Origin: Pseudarthrobacter albicanus
GTDB taxonomy: Bacteria; Actinomycetota; Actinomycetes; Actinomycetales; Micrococcaceae
Assembly: GCF_018224015.1 (NCBI RefSeq)
Contig: NZ_JAGPOT010000014.1
Location: forward strand, 33,127 to 97,126
Reading direction: 5' to 3'
DNA length: 64,000 bases
Part shown: piece by piece, positions 8,588 to 16,624 of the stretch
Position numbering within the stretch: the first letter of the stretch is position 1
Layout: the number at the start of each line of letters is the position of its first letter
The notes under the pieces: generated by a model
Seen by the model: only the letters and a program-made list of their open reading frames with translations
Databases searched by the model: none
What the model was told of the DNA's origin: nothing
Program-made: the position numbers and the translations under genes

Positions 8588-9487
8588 CTAGCCGGACCCC
8601 GGCTCTCCCATGGTTTGCCGGCAGGCGTCCCTGACTTTGGCGACCAGGGCTGAGTCAGTCATGTCGTTGCTGTAGATCAGGCTGACGCGGGAGATGGCGC
8701 TGGTGTCCTGGATGTCGAGGTAGGCAAGGCCGGGGATGGCGAAGGCGCGGAGGGATTCGGGGACGACCGCGATGCCGAGGTGGGCGGCGACCAGCCCGAG
8801 GATGGTGGGGAACTGGACGGCTTGCTGGGCGAGGTCGAAGTCGACGTCGGCGGCGTGAAGCAGTGCGGCGATGTGGTCGAAAAGCCGGGAGATCCGGTCC
8901 CGCGGGAAGGCAATGAACCTCTCCCCCTTCAGTTCGCCAAGCCCGACCGAGGTCCGGGCCGCCAGAGGGTGGTCTGTCGGGACGGCCACGACGAGGCGCT
9001 CGTTTTGCAGCAGCGTGGTGCCCAGGCCCGGCACGGTCCGGACTTCCCGGGCGATTCCGGCATCCAGGGCGCCGGCGGTGATGAGGTCGATCTGGGCGTC
9101 GGTGGTTTCCTCGCGAAGTTCGAGGTCGATGCCGGGCCATTGGGACCGGAGTTCCCGCACCACTGGTGGAAGAGCCGAAATGGCTGCCGAGGAGACGAAA
9201 CCGAGACGGAGCTTGCCGATTTCGCCGTCGCGGGCCTGCCGGAGGGCCGCGGTCATGGCCCCGTACTGGCTGAGGACTTTGCGTGCGTGCGCCAGGAGCA
9301 GTTGTCCGTCGGCGGTGAGCTGCACGTTGCGGGAGTTGCGCACGAACAGCTGGGTCTTGCATTCCTCCTCGAGTTTGCGGATCTGCTGGCTCAGTGGTGG
9401 CTGGGCCATGTGCAGCCGCTCGGCGGCACGGTTAAAGTGCAGTTCTTCAGCCACTGCGACGAAAAGCTCCAGGCGACGAAGGTTCAT
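8588..9487 (-). CDS. LysR-family transcriptional regulator
   Basis: 299 aa, standard LysR length. The first 60 residues form the winged HTH (MNLRRLELFVAVAEELHFNRAAERLHMAQPPLSQQIRKLE, split here only to describe it: HFNRAAERLHM then PPLSQQIRKLE). The rest is a periplasmic-binding-like effector domain with the usual LRLGFVSS entry. It is divergent from the aldehyde dehydrogenase operon starting at 9607 and is the natural candidate to control it, with a TTGA-N6-TCAA site in the shared gap. Effector unknown; probably a carboxylate or amine intermediate of the operon. Confidence 0.93.
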   Translation of the reverse strand: MNLRRLELFVAVAEELHFNRAAERLHMAQPPLSQQIRKLEEECKTQLFVRNSRNVQLTADGQLLLAHARKVLSQYGAMTAALRQARDGEIGKLRLGFVSSAAISALPPVVRELRSQWPGIDLELREETTDAQIDLITAGALDAGIAREVRTVPGLGTTLLQNERLVVAVPTDHPLAARTSVGLGELKGERFIAFPRDRISRLFDHIAALLHAADVDFDLAQQAVQFPTILGLVAAHLGIAVVPESLRAFAIPGLAYLDIQDTSAISRVSLIYSNDMTDSALVAKVRDACRQTMGEPGSG

Positions 9488-9508
9488 GAGAACAAGACTA
9501 AACGCATA

Positions 9509-9522
9509 TTGATTCTCGTCAA
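9509..9522. promoter_or_regulatory. Candidate LysR-binding site
   Basis: TTGA-N6-TCAA dyad in the 119-base gap between the lysR gene and the divergent aldehyde dehydrogenase gene, about 22 bases upstream of the regulator start. Shape and place suit a LysR recognition box; not proven. Confidence 0.5.
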
Positions 9523-9606
9523 ATAGATACTTCAGCAGATGGCTTTGCCGGTCTACCGTTGATCGTGAGGACAGTCACAGATCAACAAACACTAAGAGGT
9601 TCGAGA

Positions 9607-11067
9607 ATGCCCGTCATGACCAAGCCCGTCAGCAGCTTCATCAACGGCAGTTGGGTTGAAGGAACCGGGAACACGACGTCCCGGTTCAACCCGTCGGCAC
9701 CGGAGGAAGCGGTCACAACGTATCACCAGGCCGGCTCCGCGGAGCTGTCCCGGGCGATCCAGTCGGCCACTGACGCCGCTCCGGCATGGGACAGGCTGGG
9801 GATTCTGGCCCGGGGCCGGATTCTGTCGGCGGCGGCGGCACTGATCCGGGAACGGGCCGAGGAGATAGCCCGCGTCATGACGGCCGAGCACGGCAAGACC
9901 CTGGCGGAGTCCCGGCTGGAAGTCGACGCCTCCGCCGACACGTTCGACTACCACGCGGGCTCTGCCAGGAACCCTGTCGGCACCGAATACCCTTCCAGCC
10001 ACCCCGAGGAGCGGATCCTCACCGTCCGGCGCCCGCTGGGCATCGTCGGTGTGATCACCCCGTGGAACTTCCCGCTGCAGATCCCCGCCTGGAAAATCGC
10101 CCCTGCACTGCTGCATGGCAACACGGTGGTCTGGAAGTCCGCCAGCAACACCCCCGGAGTATCGGTCCTGCTGATGGACATCCTGGCCGCGGCCGGTGTT
10201 CCGGCCGGCGTCGCGAACCTGCTCCTTGGCCCGGGTCCGCTGGGCTCTGAACTCGTTTCCCATCCGTCCGTGGCGGGCGTGACGTTTACCGGATCCGTTC
10301 CGGTGGGCCACCACATCCGCGGGATTGTCTGTGGACGGGGCGCGAAACTGCAGATGGAACTCGGCGGACACAACGCGACCCTCGTCCTGCCCGACGCCGA
10401 CGTCGAACTGGCCGCGTCCAGCGCCGTCAACGCCGCGATGGGTTCCACCGGCCAGAAGTGCACGGCCACCCGCCGGATCATTCTGGTCGGCGACGGCCAC
10501 GAGGCGTTCCTGGCCAAGGTAAAGGAGAAGGTCGCAGCCCTTGTCCTGGGCCCCGGCACCGACCCGTCGGTGCAGATCGGCCCCGTGGTTTCCGCCTCCG
10601 CCCGCGATGAAATCACCGCAGCGATCGAGACGGCCATCACCGAAGGCGGGGAAATTCTTGCCCAGGCCCCCGCGCCCGCCGCGGAGGGATACTACGTCCG
10701 GCCGACCGTACTGACCGGGCCTGCATCGATGACAATCTGCCGCGAAGAGGTCTTCGGGCCCGTGGTCACCATTCTCCGCGCAGCCACCCTGGAGGAAGCC
10801 ATCGCGTTGGCGAACAACACCGACTTCGGCCTCACGGCCGCGGTGTTCACCAGCGACGAGCGCGCCGCCCGGCAGTGCGTGACCTACCTGGACGCCGGCC
10901 TCGTGAAGGTCAACGCTCCCTCGACCGGGTCCGAACTGCACGCCCCGTTCGGCGGGATGAAGGATTCAACCTTTGCCGGCCCCCGGGAACAGAACAGTAC
11001 CGTCGCCGCGGCCTTCTTTACCCACGAAAAGACCGCATATCTCCGTCTGGCACCAGCGAAGGCATGA
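9607..11067 (+). CDS. NAD(P)-dependent aldehyde dehydrogenase
   Basis: 486 aa from the ATG at 9607, which has AGAGG seven bases upstream; a TTG 16 codons earlier has no ribosome site. Catalytic parts are visible: GVITPWNFPLQIP, the Glu in LQMELGGHNA and the Cys in GQKCTAT. Typical class 3 aldehyde dehydrogenase length. It heads an operon with overlapping stop/start signals down to the RidA gene, so its aldehyde is probably an intermediate produced by those proteins. Substrate is not readable from sequence. Confidence 0.92.
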   Translation: MPVMTKPVSSFINGSWVEGTGNTTSRFNPSAPEEAVTTYHQAGSAELSRAIQSATDAAPAWDRLGILARGRILSAAAALIRERAEEIARVMTAEHGKTLAESRLEVDASADTFDYHAGSARNPVGTEYPSSHPEERILTVRRPLGIVGVITPWNFPLQIPAWKIAPALLHGNTVVWKSASNTPGVSVLLMDILAAAGVPAGVANLLLGPGPLGSELVSHPSVAGVTFTGSVPVGHHIRGIVCGRGAKLQMELGGHNATLVLPDADVELAASSAVNAAMGSTGQKCTATRRIILVGDGHEAFLAKVKEKVAALVLGPGTDPSVQIGPVVSASARDEITAAIETAITEGGEILAQAPAPAAEGYYVRPTVLTGPASMTICREEVFGPVVTILRAATLEEAIALANNTDFGLTAAVFTSDERAARQCVTYLDAGLVKVNAPSTGSELHAPFGGMKDSTFAGPREQNSTVAAAFFTHEKTAYLRLAPAKA

Positions 11068-12788
11068 TCATGACACTTCAGGACGAACGAACCGCACACG
11101 GGCTCCGGACCCCGGAGGAAGTGCTCTCTGGTACCGACATGAACGGCGCCTGGGCCACCCGGCACAGCTTTGCCCGCACCATGCTCCGCCGCGCCGCGGC
11201 CCAGGGATGGGCCGTGTCCAGGACCCGCCTGGATCTGGACGCCGATGCCCGGGGCACTGCCGTCTACACCGTCGACGCCGAAGGCCGGCAGCTGACTTTC
11301 ATCGCTTTCTGCCGCACCCTGGAGGAAAGCGAACGCACCGACCGGGTCATCGCCGATGCCTGGGACGTTACCGCGGCACTCATCGAAGGAGACCTCACAC
11401 CGGAGCGCGAAGCCGAACTGCGGCTCAATGTCCCCGTCCAGGAACGCGGCCGTGTCGACCCGGACACCATCATCCTGACCCGGGCGAACCGCAGCGCACG
11501 CTTCTTTGACTACGTCAGCGGCTGTTTGGCCTCCGGGGTCCAGCCCGACGTCGACTTCATCGGCCCCAGCCCGTACCTGATCCGCAGCACCGCGTTCTAC
11601 GGCAACGGAAAATTCGGGCTCAAGGAATTCGCGGATATCCCCGCGGACCACCCGCTTGCCGTCCCCTACCGGTCCCAGATGCTCACCGCCTGGCTGCTGC
11701 GTGAACTGAGCATGGACATGGTGGAACACGTCGCCCGCGCAAAAGCCACGGCGGCCGGCACCACCGCGGTCCCCCTGGACCCGGAGTGGGGCAAATACCT
11801 GGGACTGGGCAACGCCACCGGGCTGGGCATGGTCCCGTTCGTGATCAACCACCCGGACTACCTGGACGCCTGGTGCCGGCTGCGGGAAACTCCCCTCGCC
11901 GCCGGCCTCGGCCGGGACTACGCCCCCGGGCACCCGGACCTTTCCCGCGTCGCGGAACTCCTCGTCAAGGCTGACCGCCACCTTGAAGAAAAACACGCCC
12001 TCCACACCGCCCCGTTCCTGCCCACCGACGCGATCCGGCCCCAGCTGCAGCAACTCCTGAGCGAGCTGCAGACCCACACGGCCTCCGCGACGGAACCCGC
12101 GCCGGTCCTGGCACGCCTCCACGACAGGGCAGCCAGCCTCAGCCCGGAGGCCCGGGGGATCTTTGCCTCCATCGTCATCGAACTCCGTACCGACTTCGAC
12201 GAGGACGCCGAGTCCCTGCTCAGAGTTGACGGCGCCGCGCCGTTCGACGCGGCCATGCGCTGCTGGGAACTGAAGCAGTTACTGGAGACCAACTACGCCT
12301 GGGCCCGCGGCTACGACTTCACCGATCCGGAGCGGACGGGCTATTACTGGTTCTCCTCCGCAGCCAACGAAGAACCCCGCCGTGCACTGCGCACGGCCCG
12401 GGCCGCGGGCGCGGCCGAGCACTGCACAGACATCGCCCGCCGCATCAACGCCCTCGCCACGGACCTCGAGCGGTTCCCGGCCCACCGCAGCATCGCGGAC
12501 TTCCTCCTGGCACACCCCGGCCACCGCTTCGCCGCGGCCCGGGTCCAGCAGACCCGGCCTTACCTCTACGGGGAGCTGCAGGACAACCTCATCGACACCG
12601 AGTTCCTGCCCCTGAGTACCCAGCGCTTCCAGCTGGCCAGTTACGGGATGAACAACTTCAGTCCACAGTCCACGGACTGGCTGCGCGTGACGTTGTTCAG
12701 CGGGGCCCCCCGCGCGGTGGATATCAACCACGGGACGGACGAGGACGACTGGCTCTTCCCGACGGCGCCGAAGGGGCCGGAACAATGA
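11064..12788 (+). CDS. Unrecognised 574-aa protein of a catabolic operon
   Basis: I do not recognise a named family. The start overlaps the aldehyde dehydrogenase stop (ATGA), and its own end overlaps the M19-like gene, so it is firmly in the operon. The protein looks soluble: no signal peptide or membrane helix, evenly charged, mixed alpha/beta. Fairly conserved-looking patches are FIAFCRTLEESERTDRVIADAWDVT (about residues 68-92, described in two halves: FIAFCRTLEE and RVIADAWDVT), ILTRANRSARFFDYV, FYGNGKFGLKEF, MVPFVINHPDYL and the aromatic-rich NNFSPQSTDWLRV near the end. It could be an enzyme with a new fold or a large ligand-binding protein. Confidence 0.8.
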   Translation: MIMTLQDERTAHGLRTPEEVLSGTDMNGAWATRHSFARTMLRRAAAQGWAVSRTRLDLDADARGTAVYTVDAEGRQLTFIAFCRTLEESERTDRVIADAWDVTAALIEGDLTPEREAELRLNVPVQERGRVDPDTIILTRANRSARFFDYVSGCLASGVQPDVDFIGPSPYLIRSTAFYGNGKFGLKEFADIPADHPLAVPYRSQMLTAWLLRELSMDMVEHVARAKATAAGTTAVPLDPEWGKYLGLGNATGLGMVPFVINHPDYLDAWCRLRETPLAAGLGRDYAPGHPDLSRVAELLVKADRHLEEKHALHTAPFLPTDAIRPQLQQLLSELQTHTASATEPAPVLARLHDRAASLSPEARGIFASIVIELRTDFDEDAESLLRVDGAAPFDAAMRCWELKQLLETNYAWARGYDFTDPERTGYYWFSSAANEEPRRALRTARAAGAAEHCTDIARRINALATDLERFPAHRSIADFLLAHPGHRFAAARVQQTRPYLYGELQDNLIDTEFLPLSTQRFQLASYGMNNFSPQSTDWLRVTLFSGAPRAVDINHGTDEDDWLFPTAPKGPEQ

Positions 12789-13777
12789 GCCTGCACGAGC
12801 AGCTGACCGTCGTGGACGGGCTGCAGATCAGCAACTGGAGCCGCCCCGTCCTGGAGGAACTGCGTACCGGCGGCGTCAGCGCGGTCAACGCGACCTGCGC
12901 TGTCTGGGAAAACGCCGCGGACACCCTCCGGTCCGTCGGTCAGTGGCTGGACCTCGTCAACCACAACCCGGACCTGGTGTTCCTCGCCGCCACCGGGGCA
13001 GACATCGACGCCGCGAAGCAGCAAAACAGGATCGCCGTGTTCCTGGGGTTCCAGAACGGCAGCCCGTTTGAAGACGACTACCGTTACGTTGAGCTCTTCC
13101 ACCGGCTCGGCGTCCGGATCGCCCAGCTGACCTACAACAACCAGAATCTGATCGGCAGCGGCTGCTTCGAAGCCGACGATGCCGGCCTGACCCGCTACGG
13201 GCGGGTGATAGTGGAAGAGATGAACCGGGTCGGCATGCTCATCGACCTCTCCCACGTCGGATACCGGACCAGCCGCGACGCCATCGAAGCGTCCTCGGTG
13301 CCGGTCTCCGTCACCCACTCCAACCCGCTCTGGTTCTTTGACACCCCGCGGAACAAACCCCACGACGTCATCCAGCCCCTCGTGGACCGCGGCGGCGTCA
13401 TCGGCTGCTGCGTCTACCCCACCGTCAGCGGCGGTGAACACGTCACCATCGAAAGCTTCTGCACCATGGTGGCGCGCATGGTGGACCAGTATGGTCCTGG
13501 CAGCGTCGGTATCGGCAGCGACTGCACCCGCGGCTGGGACCAGGAATTCGTCGGCTGGCTCCGCAACGGCCGCTGGCAACCCACCGACCCACAGAACACT
13601 CCCACCTGGCCCCTGTGGCCGGACTGGTTCACCGGCCCCCAGGACTTCCCCCGGCTCACCGACGGCCTCGCAGCCGCAGGCCTCACGGACCACACCATCG
13701 CCGCCGTAATGGGCGGCAACTGGGCCCGGCTGTTCACCCACGTCATGGACACCACAAAGGAACACGCGCATGTCTGA
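12785..13777 (+). CDS. M19 membrane-dipeptidase homologue with altered metal site
   Basis: 330 aa, TIM-barrel peptidase family M19. Classical members bind two zinc ions through HxD, a bridging Glu, two His and a later Asp. Here the two His (residues 157 and 178, in LIDLSHVG and VTHSN) and Asp 246 (GIGSDC) are present. The N-terminal HxD is replaced by DGLQIS (Leu 13, Ile 15), and the bridging Glu position reads FQNGS (Gln 90). Probably a mononuclear hydrolase or lyase rather than a dipeptidase. No signal peptide, so cytoplasmic. Overlaps both neighbours by four to eight bases. Confidence 0.85.
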   Translation: MSLHEQLTVVDGLQISNWSRPVLEELRTGGVSAVNATCAVWENAADTLRSVGQWLDLVNHNPDLVFLAATGADIDAAKQQNRIAVFLGFQNGSPFEDDYRYVELFHRLGVRIAQLTYNNQNLIGSGCFEADDAGLTRYGRVIVEEMNRVGMLIDLSHVGYRTSRDAIEASSVPVSVTHSNPLWFFDTPRNKPHDVIQPLVDRGGVIGCCVYPTVSGGEHVTIESFCTMVARMVDQYGPGSVGIGSDCTRGWDQEFVGWLRNGRWQPTDPQNTPTWPLWPDWFTGPQDFPRLTDGLAAAGLTDHTIAAVMGGNWARLFTHVMDTTKEHAHV

Positions 13778-14510
13778 CACCACCACCGGAGACGCCCCCG
13801 ATCGCCAGCTGACGGACCGCACCATCGACGTCCAGCCCCGCGAAATCAAAGAAGCGGCCTTCCGTGCCCTCTGCGCCGCCGGCGCCGACCCCCTCGAAGC
13901 CCAGGAAGGAGCCCTCGCAGTCCTCCGCGCCGAAGCCGAAGAACACGCCGGCCTCCGCCTCCTCGAACAACTCCTGGACGCGGACTGGACGACACCCCTC
14001 CGGCCGGCAGCCGCCAGGGACGCGTCCTGGGCGGGAGGCACCCTGCGCGAGCTTGACTCCGCCGGACAGCCGCCCCTGCGGACCGCCCTCCAACTCCTCG
14101 ACCTCGCAAGCGACACCCAAGACGGCGAGATATCCGTGACCCGCACACCGGCCCCCCGCATCCCGGGACTTCTCTGGAACGACCTGCTGCTCAGGCATAC
14201 CGCTTCCCTGCGCCGCCGGATCGTCATCGCCACGGCCCATGCCGGGACGGCACCGGATGACGGAGACGCCACAGACTACCTCACCGTCCAGGACGGGGTG
14301 CTTTCGGCCACCCGGACCCTGGCGTCGGAGGCAGTCACGGCCCTCCTGCCCCAAACCAACGCGGACAGCACCGTCGTCATGGTCCTGCCCGAACCGGTCA
14401 ACACAGATCCGGAAACAACCAACATCGCGCCCAAAGCGCTGAAAGTGCGGGAGAAACAATGGCAGAGCATGTACCGGCTGTCCCGGAAGTACCTGGTGCC
14501 GGACGCATGA
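13770..14510 (+). CDS. Unknown 246-aa protein, weakly DUF3726-like
   Basis: The N-terminal segment (REIKEAAFRALCAAGADPLEAQEGA) has the helix-Gly-helix look of DUF3726, a family resembling the Ldh-like dehydrogenase N terminus; I hold this loosely. No catalytic motif or membrane helix is visible. It starts eight bases inside the M19-like gene and its stop overlaps the RidA start, so all three are co-translated. It may be a partner subunit of the 574-aa protein or the M19-like enzyme. Confidence 0.65.
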   Translation: MSDTTTGDAPDRQLTDRTIDVQPREIKEAAFRALCAAGADPLEAQEGALAVLRAEAEEHAGLRLLEQLLDADWTTPLRPAAARDASWAGGTLRELDSAGQPPLRTALQLLDLASDTQDGEISVTRTPAPRIPGLLWNDLLLRHTASLRRRIVIATAHAGTAPDDGDATDYLTVQDGVLSATRTLASEAVTALLPQTNADSTVVMVLPEPVNTDPETTNIAPKALKVREKQWQSMYRLSRKYLVPDA

Positions 14511-14887
14511 GCGCGATCGCCCGGACCCAGTTCACCGACGGTAAACCGCGTCCCTACTCCGCCTCCGCAGCAACCGGCGGCATCATCTACCTGTGCGGGC
14601 AGATACCGGCCCGGGCAGACGGCACCGTCCCGGCCGACATCGCAGGCCAGGTGACCCAGGCGTTCGACAACCTCGAAGCCGCTCTCACAGAAGCAGGGTC
14701 CAGCCTGTCCCACCTGCTCAAGCTCACGGTCTTCCTGGCCGACCTTGACGAGTTTGATGACTACAACGCCGCTTACCTCACCAGGCTCAGCGGCCACCCC
14801 CTGCCTCCCAGGACCACCGTAGAGGTGGCCCGGTTCAGAGGCGAAAAACGCATCGAGATCGATGCGGTCGCAGCCGTAACAGCCTGA
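14507..14887 (+). CDS. RidA/YjgF-family protein
   Basis: 126 aa from the ATG that overlaps the previous stop (ATGA); a longer upstream reading lies in the neighbour gene. RidA signatures are present: YLCGQIP, the QVTQAFDNLEAALTEAG helix, KLTVFLADLDEFDDYNAAY and the C-terminal PPRTTVEVARF with the ligand Arg. RidA proteins hydrolyse reactive enamine/imine intermediates. Its presence as the last gene of the operon implies that the pathway makes such an intermediate, consistent with amine breakdown. Confidence 0.92.
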   Translation: MSAIARTQFTDGKPRPYSASAATGGIIYLCGQIPARADGTVPADIAGQVTQAFDNLEAALTEAGSSLSHLLKLTVFLADLDEFDDYNAAYLTRLSGHPLPPRTTVEVARFRGEKRIEIDAVAAVTA

Positions 14888-14954
14888 CCGGACCACGGCC
14901 ACGGATCTGTTGGGTTACCAACGTCGCTTTCCCTCTTCCCAGATCGGAACCACC

Positions 14955-16313
14955 ATGCTTTCCCACGCAGCACCTGCGTCTCAAATGACCATCGATTCAG
15001 CGCCGCTGAACTCCTTCCACAAACGCCTCACCCTCTTCAGCTCAGGGGGCCCGTTCCTGGACGGATACATCCTGGCCATCATCGGCATCGCCCTGGTCCA
15101 GGTCATCCCGGCCTGGCAGATGAATGACTGGTGGAACGGTCTCATCGGCGCCTCCGCCCTGATCGGTGTCTTCCTCGGCGGGCTCGTTTTCGGCAACATC
15201 ACCGACAAAATCGGGCGCAAGCTCATGTACACGATCGACCTCATGGCCATCATCGTGTTCTCCATCGCCCAGTTCTTCGTCCAGGAACCCTGGCAGCTGT
15301 TCGTCCTGCGGCTGCTCATCGGCATCGCCGTCGGAGCCGACTACCCCATCGCGACCGCCCTGGTCGCCGAATTCGTCCCCGCCACCTGGCGTGCCCGGCT
15401 CCTCGGCGGGCTGAACGCCATGTGGTTCGTCGGCGCCACCGTCGCCGCCTTCGTCGGCTACTGGCTCCTCTCCTTCGAAGACGGATGGCGCTGGATGCTG
15501 CTCTCCTCCGCCGTGCCCGCCGTCCTGATCCTCATCGCCCGGGCCACCATCCCCGAATCCCCCCACTGGCTCGTCGGCAAAGGCCGCCACCAGGAGGCCC
15601 TGGACATCCTGAAGAAAACCATCGGCGAAGGCGCCACCCTGGACGGCATCACCGCCCACGACCCCAACGCGGCCAAACTCAGCAGCGCCCAGGCCTTCAA
15701 ACTGGTCCTGACCGGCGGCTACCTGCACCGGGTCATCTTCATCTCCATCTTCTGGACCTGCACCATCGTCACCCTGTTCTCCATCTACGCCTTCGGACCC
15801 CAGATCCTGGCCCTGTTCAACCTCCAGTCCGGCGACGAAGCCAACATCGGCTACGGCCTGATCAACCTCTTCTTCCTCGTCGGCAACGTCGTCGCCCTCC
15901 TCGTCGTGGACAAGCTCGGCCGCCGGCCCGTCCTGATCTGGGGCTTCATCCTCTCCGGCGTCGGGCTGCTGTTCCTGGCGCTCTTCCCGACCGCGCCCCT
16001 GGGCCTGATCGCACTGGCCTTCGCCTTCTACGCCATCTTCAACGGCGGCCCCTCGATCCTGGAATGGATCTACCCCAACGAACTCTTCCCCACCAAAGTC
16101 CGGGCCACCGCCGTCGGACTGTGCACCGGCACCAGCCGCATCGGCGCCGCCATCGGCACCTTCGCCACCCCGCTGGCCCTGACCCACCTCGGACTCTCCG
16201 GCACCATGTGGATCGCCGCCGGCATCGCCCTCCTCGGAGCCGCAGCCAGCTACTTCATGGCCCCCGAAACCAAAGGCCAGAACCTCGAAGAAGCAGCCGC
16301 CCTCCACGCCTGA
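14955..16313 (+). CDS. MFS transporter, metabolite:H+ symporter type
   Basis: 452 aa from the ATG at 14955; an upstream TTG start lacks support. About twelve transmembrane helices, in two six-helix halves. Family signatures: GPFLDGYILAIIGIALVQ in helix 1, DKIGRKLMY in loop 2-3, DKLGRRPVL in loop 8-9 and PNELFPTKVRATAVG before the last helices. This resembles sugar/inositol/aromatic acid symporters with a GRR/K loop. It lies 67 bases after RidA and probably imports the operon substrate, with no clear clue to its nature. Confidence 0.92.
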   Translation: MLSHAAPASQMTIDSAPLNSFHKRLTLFSSGGPFLDGYILAIIGIALVQVIPAWQMNDWWNGLIGASALIGVFLGGLVFGNITDKIGRKLMYTIDLMAIIVFSIAQFFVQEPWQLFVLRLLIGIAVGADYPIATALVAEFVPATWRARLLGGLNAMWFVGATVAAFVGYWLLSFEDGWRWMLLSSAVPAVLILIARATIPESPHWLVGKGRHQEALDILKKTIGEGATLDGITAHDPNAAKLSSAQAFKLVLTGGYLHRVIFISIFWTCTIVTLFSIYAFGPQILALFNLQSGDEANIGYGLINLFFLVGNVVALLVVDKLGRRPVLIWGFILSGVGLLFLALFPTAPLGLIALAFAFYAIFNGGPSILEWIYPNELFPTKVRATAVGLCTGTSRIGAAIGTFATPLALTHLGLSGTMWIAAGIALLGAAASYFMAPETKGQNLEEAAALHA

Positions 16314-16334
16314 CACCGCTACCCACCCACCGCA

Positions 16335-16372
16335 GCGGGAGCACCCGTCCCTTCGGGGATGAGGGCTCCCGC
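16335..16372 (+). other. GC-rich hairpin after the MFS gene
   Basis: GCGGGAGcACCC pairs with GGGCTCCCGC (one-base bulge) around a 16-base loop, 21 bases after the MFS stop. There is no U-run, so termination would be inefficient; mRNA stabilisation is an alternative. The remaining gap to 16513 contains nothing else I can support. Confidence 0.5.
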
Positions 16373-16513
16373 CGCGGCGTCCGGCGGCTCCACCGCATCC
16401 GTGTCCGAAAGAAAGCCAGCCAGCAGGGTTCCCGGTCCATCCACCGGCCATAAAGTCCCCCACCGCCCCGCAGCCGCCCGACAAGCCCGCAAGACGCAGA
16501 CAAGGAAACAACA

Positions 16514-16624
16514 ATGAAGTTATCCGGCAACACCGATCATCCGACAGCCGGCCACGCTCGCTGGGCGGGCAGCCATCAGGACACGGCGGCCGGGCCCCTC
16601 GACCCGGAAGCGGGCGGACGATGA
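16514..16624 (+). CDS. 36-aa upstream ORF coupled to the ThDP enzyme
   Basis: ATG with a good AAGGAA site eight bases upstream; 36 codons rich in Gly, His, Ala and Asp; the TGA overlaps the ATG of the ThDP enzyme (ATGA). The downstream start has no strong ribosome site of its own, so translation of this short ORF may drive it. The peptide shows no recognisable motif. Confidence 0.5.
   Translation: MKLSGNTDHPTAGHARWAGSHQDTAAGPLDPEAGGR

Noticed and set aside
8562..8591. CTAGCAG...CTGCTAG inverted repeat at the lysR stop as a terminator
   Set aside because: Stem is only seven bases with a long loop and no U-run in either direction.
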